The position numbers and the translations under genes are program-made. Shown piece by piece: positions 57,393-64,000 of a stretch of 64,000 bases of DNA; position 1 is the first letter of the stretch, and each line of letters begins with the position of its first letter. Origin of the DNA: Neorhodopirellula lusitana (GTDB lineage: Bacteria > Planctomycetota > Planctomycetia > Pirellulales > Pirellulaceae); contig NZ_FXUG01000003.1 of assembly GCF_900182915.1 (NCBI RefSeq), forward strand, positions 310,001 to 374,000, read 5' to 3'. Under the pieces are notes generated by a model, which was not told where the DNA came from, searched no databases, and saw only the letters and a program-made list of their open reading frames with translations.

Positions 57393-58805
57393 ATGGATAA
57401 TCCCTCCAACTCGACCACCAGCTCCTCCACCGCACTCGAACCCGCCATCGTCGACGAGCGTCCCTGGGAAAAGCTGACCGAACTCGCTGACCTGGGCAAT
57501 GCCGCGCCTTTGGTTGAGTTCATCGAGAACCTAACCGCCAGCGATCAAGCACTCGCCCTGAGTCGGCTGGATGAAGAACACCGCAAGACCGTCCTCACCA
57601 CGCTACCCGCCGAAGACGCGGTGGAACTGCTGCGGCACCTCAGTGAGATCCAGGCTGCCGATCTGGTTGAATCGCTGTCGATTGACCAAGCCGCCGCCAT
57701 CGTCCAAGAGATGCCCAGTGACGAGCAGGCTGACTTGCTAGGGGACTTGGACGAGGTCCAAGCCGGTGAGATCATCGACGCGTTCCCACGTGATGAAGCC
57801 ATCGCGGTTCGCGAACTGTTCGCTTACAGCGATGACGTTGCCGGTGGCTTGCTGGTGCGAGAGATCCTGCGTTTTGACCACTCCACCAAAGTGGCCGACG
57901 TCATCAACACGCTGTCCGAAAACGCCGAAGAGTTTCGTGACTACGACGTGCAGTACGCATACCTGACCGATGCGGAACAACGACTCGTCGGCGTGCTGCC
58001 CATGCGAAATCTGTTGTTCGCTCGCCGCACCGATCCCGTTGCCGACATCATGATCGCCGATCCATTGTCGTTGCGAGACACGACGCCACTGGATGAACTG
58101 ATCGACTTCTTCGACAGCCACCACTTCCTTGGTGTCCCCGTCGTCGACGCCGAAGGCAAACTGCTTGGCGTGGTCCACCGGAACGCGGTCGACTACGAAG
58201 CCACACGTGCCGCCGAAAGTGACTTCCTGAAAAGTCAGGGGATCATCGGTGGTGAAGAACTACGGACAATGCCGTTGATGCAACGCGCCAAACGTCGCCT
58301 GAGCTGGCTAAGCATCAACGTCGTTCTGAACATCGGTGCGGCTGGCGTAATCGCGCTGTACCAAGACACGCTCGAAAAGGTTATCGCGTTGGCTGTCTTC
58401 CTGCCAATCATCAGCGACATGAGTGGCTGCAGCGGCAACCAGGCCGTCGCTGTCAGCATGCGAGAACTGTCACTCGGACTGGTTCGTCCAACTGAAATGG
58501 CCCGCGTCTGGCTGAAAGAAGTCACCGTTGGCCTAGTCAACGGAGCAGCCTTAGGACTGCTTGTTGCGATCGTTGCGGTGGTCTGGGATGGCAATATGTA
58601 CCTCGGCCTGGTCGTTGGCGTGGCGTTGTTCGCCAACACACTCATCGCCGTTTCGATCGGCGGCACCGTGCCACTGCTCCTGAAACGACTCGGCTTCGAT
58701 CCCGCCGTCGCCAGCGGCCCGCTACTGACCACGGTCACCGATATGTGCGGCTTCTTCCTGGTCCTGGGCCTCGCCACTGTCATGCTAGAACGGCTCGTTC
58801 ACTAG
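57393..58805 (+). CDS. mgtE: Magnesium transporter MgtE
   Basis: The 470-residue protein is a Mg2+ channel of the MgtE/SLC41 family. The N-domain of helical repeats (ALSRLDEEHRKTVLTTLPAE, then DEQADLLGDLDEVQAGEII) is followed by two CBS domains (YAYLTDAEQRLVGVLPMRN, FLGVPVVDAEGKLLGVVHRN) that gate the channel with cytosolic Mg2+. The pore part has about five helices with SDMSGCSGNQAVAVSMRELS and GGTVPLLLKRLGFDPA. The stop codon TAG at 58803-58805 lies inside the left end of a 115-bp inverted-repeat element, so an insertion may have trimmed or replaced the original C-terminus. The protein still ends close to the normal family end. Confidence 0.95.
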   Translation: MDNPSNSTTSSSTALEPAIVDERPWEKLTELADLGNAAPLVEFIENLTASDQALALSRLDEEHRKTVLTTLPAEDAVELLRHLSEIQAADLVESLSIDQAAAIVQEMPSDEQADLLGDLDEVQAGEIIDAFPRDEAIAVRELFAYSDDVAGGLLVREILRFDHSTKVADVINTLSENAEEFRDYDVQYAYLTDAEQRLVGVLPMRNLLFARRTDPVADIMIADPLSLRDTTPLDELIDFFDSHHFLGVPVVDAEGKLLGVVHRNAVDYEATRAAESDFLKSQGIIGGEELRTMPLMQRAKRRLSWLSINVVLNIGAAGVIALYQDTLEKVIALAVFLPIISDMSGCSGNQAVAVSMRELSLGLVRPTEMARVWLKEVTVGLVNGAALGLLVAIVAVVWDGNMYLGLVVGVALFANTLIAVSIGGTVPLLLKRLGFDPAVASGPLLTTVTDMCGFFLVLGLATVMLERLVH

Positions 58806-58917
58806 AGCATTTTGGGAATGCCGTACGCTATTGCGGAAGTCGTCAAGACATTCGATCTCCACGTCTGGTCACGAAACTCTTGACGAGTTCGGCTACGACA
58901 AAAATCAAAATGCTCTA
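58803..58917. mobile_element. MITE-like 115-bp element with TA ends and terminal inverted repeats
   Basis: TAGAGCATTTTG at 58803-58814 is the exact reverse complement of CAAAATGCTCTA at 58906-58917, giving 10-bp terminal inverted repeats inside TA dinucleotides. A second inner pair, CGTCAAGA/TCTTGACG, lies within. There is no coding capacity. TA at both ends fits insertion by an IS630/Tc1-mariner-type transposase acting in trans. That mechanism is inferred. Confidence 0.7.
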
Positions 58918-59472
58918 GCACGTCGACTGCACTGGAAAAGCTCGCTCCACGGAGCGGCGTGCGACACCCTTTGAGCACGGCTCGGCACTACCGCCCTGCC
59001 CTGCCCTAGCTCGGTTCCACCGACGTCACACTGCCCACGCCGCGCTGCCGACGTTTGCCAAGCTGGCTGGGCGTTCTGCCTGCACATCCATCTCGCAGCC
59101 TGACTACCCGAACGAAATCACGGGGCGAAATCACGGGGCGAAATCACAGGGCGAAATCGCGAGGCGAAATCGGGGGCTGAAACCCGGCTCTATCGCTGAT
59201 TGCATCTCTCCATCGGCATGATTTTTTCTCACTGGGCGATTTGCCAAAACAGGGGGGAATCCACCACTCCCCCCGGGATGTGATTAAGCTTTACGGACCG
59301 AAATGCAGGATTTTGTGTACCGCAAGCGCCCCCAATGCCAAGCTATTTGGCCTACTCCCTCGGGCCAGCGTCACTGGTACACGGTTCGACGATGCCATTC
59401 ACGCCGTTGGATCTCCACACTTCGTTCACCTCCACCGTCACGGTTCCAGGGTCTCCCAAAGGAAAAACTTCC
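58918..59472. other. Repeat-rich intergenic region upstream of the flotillin gene
   Basis: This gap holds a small CGCTCC-AC-GGAGCG hairpin (58943-58956), a CCCTG pentamer run (58993-59007) and the 13-bp tandem array (59113-59177). The coding frame of the flotillin extends upstream to 59335 but lacks family similarity there. No other gene is supported. Confidence 0.6.
59113..59177. repeat. Five tandem copies of a 13-bp unit
   Basis: CGAAATCACGGGG is repeated at 59113, 59126, 59139, 59152 and (incomplete) 59165. The first two copies are identical and later ones drift (CGAAATCACAGGG, CGAAATCGCGAGG). It lies 300 bp before the flotillin start. Confidence 0.9.
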
Positions 59473-61533
59473 ATGCTAGCCGCCTTGATTACCAACAATC
59501 CGTGGGTCGATGCCGCGATCATCTTGATCGCGGGATTGATCTTGCTGCTGTTGTTCGCAGCCACCCTGGCAAACAAATATTACATCAAGGTCGGGCCCGA
59601 CCGAGCCATCGTGCGATCCGGGCAAGGCGGCGTCAAAGCTGTCTGCGGCCAAGGCATGGCCGTCATCCCGCTGCTGCAGCAATACGAGTTCATGGACCTG
59701 ACGCTGAAAAGCTTCGAGATCCACCGCGAAGGCAGCGCCGGTCTGATCTGCAAAGACAACATTCGGGCCGACATCAAAGTTGCTTTCTTCATCCGTGTCG
59801 CCAACTCACCTGCCGAGATGAAAGAAGTTGCCGAGGCAATCGGAGCCAAACGCTGTAGCCAACTTGAAACCCTTCGCGAACTGTTCGATGCCAAGTTCAG
59901 TGAAGCACTCAAAACCGTCGGCAAGCAATTCGACTTCATCGACCTGTACGACCAACGGGACAAATTCAAAGATGAAATCCTAAAAGTCATCGGCACCGAT
60001 TTGAATGGCTACCGTCTCGACGACGCCGCAATCGACTACCTGGAACAAACACCGCTGAGCATGCTCAGCCCCAGCAACATTCTCGATGCCGAGGGTATCA
60101 AGAAGATCACCGAACTGACCTCGACCGAAAAGGTCAAAGAAAACCAGTTCACCCGCGACAAAGAAAAGACACTGAAGAAGCAGGACGTCGAAGCCGAAGA
60201 AACCATCCTCGCACTCGAACGCCAACGCGTCGAAGCCGTTGAAAAACAACATCGCGAGATCTCTGAAATCACTGCCCGCGAACAAGCCGCTGCTGCCAAG
60301 GTGCAAGAAGAACAACGGCTTGAATCGGAACGAGCACGCATCCAAACCGAAGAAGAAATCGGCATCGCCGAAGAAAACAAATCGCGACAGATCCTTGTCG
60401 CCTTGCGAAACAAAGAGAAGACCGACGCCGTCGAAATCGAACGGGTTTCGCGAGACCGAGACCTGGAAGCAACCGAACGCTTGCGTGTCGTCGGTGTTGC
60501 CGAAGTCGAAAAAGAGAAGGCGATCGAGGTCGAGAAACGGAACATCCAAGAAGTGATTCGCGAACGAGTCGCCGTCGAACGTGCCGTCGTCGAAGAACAA
60601 GAGAAGATCAAGGACACCGAAGAAATTGCGAAGGCTGACCGTGCCAAGAAGGTTCAAATCACCGCTGCCGAAATGAAAGCGGAAGAAGAACTGATCCGTC
60701 AAGTCAAACTCGCACAAGCCGAAAAAGAAGCCAGCACCCTGCTTGCGGAAAAGATCGGCATCGAAGCCGAAGCCAAACGCGACGCCGCCGAGAAGGAAAC
60801 CGCCGCGACCAAGATGCTGGCCGAAGCCGAATCCGCTCAAGCCGCTGCCATTGGCTTGGCCGAAGCTCAAGTCCAAGAAGCCAAGGCGGTTTCACTGGAA
60901 AAAGAAGGGCTCGCCGAAGCGAAGATCTCGCTGGAGAAATACAACGCCGAAGCAAAGGGCTTGACCGAGAAAGCCGAAGCGATGAAGAAACTCGACGGTG
61001 TCGGCAAAGAACACGAAGAGTTCAAGATCACCATCAAGAAGGAACAAGACGTCGAAATCGCAGCGATCGATGCCCAACGCGGTATTGCGGAGAGCCAAGC
61101 CAGTGTCATTGGCGACGCCCTCAAGGCCGCACGCATCGATATTGTCGGTGGCGACGGCGAGTTCTTCGACCAGATCACCTCCGCCGTGAAGGGTGGCAAG
61201 GCGATCGACCGCTTTGTCTATAACTCGAAAGTCGCGACGGATATCAAGGACACCTTCTTCGACGGCAACGCAGACTACTTCCGCACCCAAGTCGAAGAAT
61301 TAATGGGACAATTCGGCCTGGATACCGATGGCGTCAAAGACCTGTCGATCGCCGCCTTAATCGCCAAAATGATGGGCATGTCATCCACGGATGATGTGCG
61401 AAATCAGTTGACCAGCCTGCTAAGCGTTGCGGCAACGGCGAATGTTACGGACCAAAAGGCAAGCCGCTTGCTCGGCAAGCCAGCGGTCGATGCCGTGGCC
61501 ACGCAAAGCAAGAAGCCGACCCGCAAGGCGTAG
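59473..61533 (+). CDS. Flotillin/SPFH-domain membrane protein
   Basis: The 686-residue protein starts at ATG 59473, with AAAGGA nine bases upstream. One N-terminal transmembrane helix (AAIILIAGLILLLLFAATLA, residues 14-33) is followed by the SPFH/band-7 domain (YYIKVGPDRAIVRSGQGGVK, DNIRADIKVAFFIRV). A very long coiled coil of Glu/Lys/Ala heptads follows (about residues 220-540), as in flotillins. Such proteins oligomerise and organise membrane microdomains. A C-terminal globular part (about 545-686) is less familiar. It is followed 151 bp later by a DUF3686 ATPase gene on the same strand. This pairing suggests one functional unit at the membrane. Confidence 0.9.
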   Translation: MLAALITNNPWVDAAIILIAGLILLLLFAATLANKYYIKVGPDRAIVRSGQGGVKAVCGQGMAVIPLLQQYEFMDLTLKSFEIHREGSAGLICKDNIRADIKVAFFIRVANSPAEMKEVAEAIGAKRCSQLETLRELFDAKFSEALKTVGKQFDFIDLYDQRDKFKDEILKVIGTDLNGYRLDDAAIDYLEQTPLSMLSPSNILDAEGIKKITELTSTEKVKENQFTRDKEKTLKKQDVEAEETILALERQRVEAVEKQHREISEITAREQAAAAKVQEEQRLESERARIQTEEEIGIAEENKSRQILVALRNKEKTDAVEIERVSRDRDLEATERLRVVGVAEVEKEKAIEVEKRNIQEVIRERVAVERAVVEEQEKIKDTEEIAKADRAKKVQITAAEMKAEEELIRQVKLAQAEKEASTLLAEKIGIEAEAKRDAAEKETAATKMLAEAESAQAAAIGLAEAQVQEAKAVSLEKEGLAEAKISLEKYNAEAKGLTEKAEAMKKLDGVGKEHEEFKITIKKEQDVEIAAIDAQRGIAESQASVIGDALKAARIDIVGGDGEFFDQITSAVKGGKAIDRFVYNSKVATDIKDTFFDGNADYFRTQVEELMGQFGLDTDGVKDLSIAALIAKMMGMSSTDDVRNQLTSLLSVAATANVTDQKASRLLGKPAVDAVATQSKKPTRKA

Positions 61534-61590
61534 TCAGCGGCTTATCTCAACAAGTCGCTTTCAGGCGACGTCATTGTGGCAAACGTTTGT

Positions 61591-61610
61591 CCCGGAGCAC
61601 ACGCTCCGGG
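61591..61610. repeat. 8-bp perfect hairpin between flotillin and ATPase genes
   Basis: CCCGGAGC and GCTCCGGG flank an ACAC loop, 58 bp after the flotillin stop. No U-tract follows, so readthrough to the ATPase gene is plausible. It may be a REP-like or RNA-processing hairpin. Confidence 0.65.
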
Positions 61611-61684
61611 GCGACGTCGCCAACCCACCACTCCATCCGCATCGCGGCGATGGCATGTCCCGATTGACCAGGGAACCTTAATCG

Positions 61685-64000
61685 ATGTCCGAACCTCAAC
61701 TCGCCGGCGGAACCTACGAGATCCTGCGCAACCGGTTGCGGGACTCGGCGGGCCAACTTCGCGAGCGACTCGACGCTCTCAACACCGATCGCAACGAAGT
61801 CTTTGGCAACATTGAAACTCGCTTGGTCGCGACGGAGCGAGTGACCACCGATCACAACTGCGTTCCTCGCGACATCGTTTCGATCGGCGAGCACTTTGTC
61901 TTTGGCTACAACGTGCAGTTCGGTCTGAAGACGGAAATTCATCTTCCCGACGTCTTTTCGATCTACCGGATGGAAGATCACCAGTTTCATCCAACGCCAC
62001 TCGATCAACTCAAAGACCCTCGCTTCGTCAGTGATTTTGAGGAACTGTATCGGTTCTACAAAGGAACCACCTTCTTGCGGTTCTTCGTATCCGGCCCCAA
62101 TCTACACATGGTCTTCCAAGTCGGCCGGACCTCGCGCGACATCAAGTCATTCAAGTGGCGAATGACTGATGGAACGATGCAGTACATTGACAACCGCAGC
62201 GACCACGAAGTCAAACGACCGCCCCAACACGCGTTCGCATGGGAACGTGCCACACGCGACATGCACCGTTACGGGGAACACCCGCACATCTCGATCGAAG
62301 ACAAAGTCTTTGTCGAAACGGTGGGTGGCGACCTGACCGTGAAAGTCGAAAACAACACCAGCAGCGGCGAAGGCATTTATGCCGAACCCGTCGACAACCC
62401 TGACCAAAAACTCGACGACGCGGAAACCTACTACGCCATCGTCGGCAACCTAGTCCTCCTGAAGATCAAACCCTATCAAGAGGAAGCGTTTCGCTACATC
62501 GTCTTCTCCGGCAAGATCAACCAAGCCGTTCGACTCGACGAAATGCAGCACGCCTGTGTGATGTTGCCTGGTGACCAAGGGCTCATCTTCCCCGGCGGCT
62601 ACTACTTGCAATCCGGTGAGTTCAAACGATTTGATCACGGCTTGTCGGACATGCGTTTCGAACGCACCATCACCTCGCCCAACGGAGAAGACTACCTCTA
62701 CCTGTTTAGCAATATTGAGAACGGTACCTACATCCAACTCCGGTACAACCAGATTCGCCAAAGCGTCGACACACCCCTGGTATGCCACGGCCAAACTTTC
62801 TTTGAAGCTGGCGAGATGGTGTGCTTCAAATCTCAAGAAGCACCTCAAAAACACCACGCCATCCAAATTTGGCAAACACCATTCACCGGCGACAATCACC
62901 TGCCGGAAAACCAAACCGATTCGCTGCTCTTCAAAATTGGCAACAAGGATCTCGTTCGCGGGATGGCGGAGTGCACCGAGATCCTACAACTGATCGAAAA
63001 GGACGATAGCTACGACGGACTCTACAACGATTTAGCTAAGAAAACGGGCGATGTCCTAGATAGCTATTTCTGGATCAACAACGACGAAACACATCGACTC
63101 GACGAACCACTTAGTGGCATCAAGCAGGCCGCAGCTGCCGCGATTGACGAGTTCGAAAAGGTCGTTCGCGTACGACAATCGACCACCAAGCAAACCGATC
63201 AAGTACGCTCTGCGATTGAAACCACGCTGAAACAAATCGAACGAGCACGCTTCGAATCGATTGATGATTTCGTATCGTCACTGACTGAACTTCGACAACA
63301 TCGCGGACACGCAATCACGCTGCGAGACCTGAAGCTTGTTGACGAAAGCCTTGTCGACCAACTGGAACAACGCGTCCAAGAAAATGCCGAACGCCTGAGT
63401 CGCCGGTGCGTGGATTTCCTGCTCGAGCCAAACTCATTGGCACCCTACCAACAACGAATCGAAACCGCCGAATCGGAAGTCAAAGAAGTTCAAACCGTAG
63501 CGATCGCCAACGATCTAAGCGAGCAAATCGATTCCGCCGCTGCCGACCTGGAAATGCTGACTGAAACCGTCAGCAACCTACAGATCGACGACGCGACCCA
63601 GCGAACACAGATCATCGACTCGATCGGTAACGTGTTCGCGTCGGTGAACCGAGTCCGCAGTGCACTGAAGAACCGCCGGCGTGATCTTGTCGGATCCGAA
63701 GGCCGAGCCGAGTTCGCCTCTCAAATGAAGCTGCTCGAACAGACCACATCCGGCTACCTGGACGTTTGCGACACGCCCAGTCGCTGCGACGAGTACCTCA
63801 CCAAAGTCATGGTGCAACTGGAAGAACTCGAAGGCCGCTTTGCTGAGTTTGACGAGTTCATCGAAACGCTCGGCGAACGACGTGAAGAAGTCTACACCGC
63901 GTTTGAATCACGCAAGGTTTCTCTGGTCGAAAAACGGAATCGTCGGGCGGAGTCACTTGCTTCGGCCGCCGACCGCATTTTGAAAGGGATTAATTCGCGG
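61685..64000 (+). CDS. DUF3686 / 'DNA repair ATPase' family protein (3' end off window)
   Basis: The frame runs open for 772 codons from ATG 61685 to the right edge. The start MSEPQLAGGTYEILRNRL is followed by a beta-rich region containing TFLRFFVSGPNLHMVFQVG, GDQGLIFPGGYYLQSGEFK and LRYNQIRQSVDTPLVCHGQT, as in the family annotated as DNA repair ATPases (DUF3686). Residues 480 onward form long coiled-coil helices with many Glu/Arg. The AAA-type ATPase part should lie beyond the window, so nucleotide binding is not shown here. The role in DNA repair is a historic label. The gene directly follows the flotillin, which points to a membrane-linked function. Confidence 0.85.
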   Translation, partial: MSEPQLAGGTYEILRNRLRDSAGQLRERLDALNTDRNEVFGNIETRLVATERVTTDHNCVPRDIVSIGEHFVFGYNVQFGLKTEIHLPDVFSIYRMEDHQFHPTPLDQLKDPRFVSDFEELYRFYKGTTFLRFFVSGPNLHMVFQVGRTSRDIKSFKWRMTDGTMQYIDNRSDHEVKRPPQHAFAWERATRDMHRYGEHPHISIEDKVFVETVGGDLTVKVENNTSSGEGIYAEPVDNPDQKLDDAETYYAIVGNLVLLKIKPYQEEAFRYIVFSGKINQAVRLDEMQHACVMLPGDQGLIFPGGYYLQSGEFKRFDHGLSDMRFERTITSPNGEDYLYLFSNIENGTYIQLRYNQIRQSVDTPLVCHGQTFFEAGEMVCFKSQEAPQKHHAIQIWQTPFTGDNHLPENQTDSLLFKIGNKDLVRGMAECTEILQLIEKDDSYDGLYNDLAKKTGDVLDSYFWINNDETHRLDEPLSGIKQAAAAAIDEFEKVVRVRQSTTKQTDQVRSAIETTLKQIERARFESIDDFVSSLTELRQHRGHAITLRDLKLVDESLVDQLEQRVQENAERLSRRCVDFLLEPNSLAPYQQRIETAESEVKEVQTVAIANDLSEQIDSAAADLEMLTETVSNLQIDDATQRTQIIDSIGNVFASVNRVRSALKNRRRDLVGSEGRAEFASQMKLLEQTTSGYLDVCDTPSRCDEYLTKVMVQLEELEGRFAEFDEFIETLGERREEVYTAFESRKVSLVEKRNRRAESLASAADRILKGINSR

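Noticed and set aside
59113..59177. Tandem 13-bp array considered as replication iterons or a CRISPR
   Set aside because: There are no spacers, no rep or cas genes and no DnaA boxes nearby. Units are directly adjacent.
59980..60876. 298-codon Phe/Gly-rich minus-strand frame in the flotillin gene
   Set aside because: It is the complement of the Glu/Ala/Lys coiled-coil codons (GAA, GCC and AAG read as Phe, Gly and Leu). It is not a real protein.
1..64000. tRNA, rRNA and riboswitch genes
   Set aside because: No cloverleaf with a TTCGA-type T-loop, no rRNA signature and no recognisable riboswitch core was found by reading both strands. A covariance-model scan would settle this.

Overview
The window looks like a chromosomal segment of a planctomycete of the Pirellulaceae, probably Rhodopirellula or a close relative. 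The evidence is the gene content: DUF1501 and DUF1549/DUF1553 (PSCyt1/PSD1) proteins, an exported phosphatase with an LEPR-XLL-type N-terminus, BBP2-type porins with Cys-rich N-termini, a Ser/Thr kinase paired with a divergent sigma-like protein, SHD1 and PQQ-propeller proteins, and frequent GTG/TTG starts with weak or absent Shine-Dalgarno sites. I found no rRNA, tRNA, CRISPR array, prophage or transposase gene. I identify 38 protein genes. The first and last run off the window edges.

Layout: 1-6.6 kb is a minus-strand set of ThuA-like, Gfo/Idh/MocA, DUF1501 and PSCyt1/DUF1549 genes, plausibly for surface or polysaccharide catabolism. 7-9.6 kb holds a PhoA-like alkaline phosphatase and a sirtuin. 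9.7-15.8 kb (minus) is a motility cluster, flhA-flhF-small membrane protein-fliA type sigma, followed by a GT4 glycosyltransferase. 16.3-21.7 kb is one giant exported 5'-nucleotidase-like/choice-of-anchor-I/dockerin protein. 22-25.8 kb (minus) has a methyltransferase, a repeat-rich gap, and the sigma-like/kinase pair. 26.2-28 kb has an OB-HD 3'-5' exoribonuclease-like gene and queC. 28-33.4 kb (minus) has a DUF3352-like exported protein and two tandem paralogous porins. 34-34.6 kb has rpmB and gatC. 35-37.8 kb (minus) has a PP2C phosphatase and an M20 peptidase. 38-43.1 kb has a heavy-metal P-type ATPase, an SHD1/PQQ-propeller protein, a DUF167 protein and a CDP-alcohol phosphatidyltransferase. 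43.3-48.8 kb (minus) has an APC transporter-UspA fusion, tRNA uridine hydroxylase trhO and a di-heme-motif PSCyt protein. 48.9-64 kb (plus) has guaA, ettA, a Lys-rich histone-H1-like gene, a 1422-residue unknown protein, mgtE, and a flotillin followed by a DUF3686 'DNA repair ATPase'.

The genes fall into housekeeping (rpmB, gatC, guaA, ettA, queC), motility (flhA translationally coupled to flhF), signalling (kinase/sigma-like pair, PP2C) and envelope functions (porins, exported phosphatases, flotillin, transporters). The most interesting unexplained items are a 115-bp TA-ended inverted-repeat element that supplies the mgtE stop codon, the flotillin-DUF3686 pair, the Cys-rich porin tandem, a peptidase-like domain that seems to have lost its HExxH site, and several families of short intergenic repeats. 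Domain calls come from reading motifs in translated sequence. No database search was possible.
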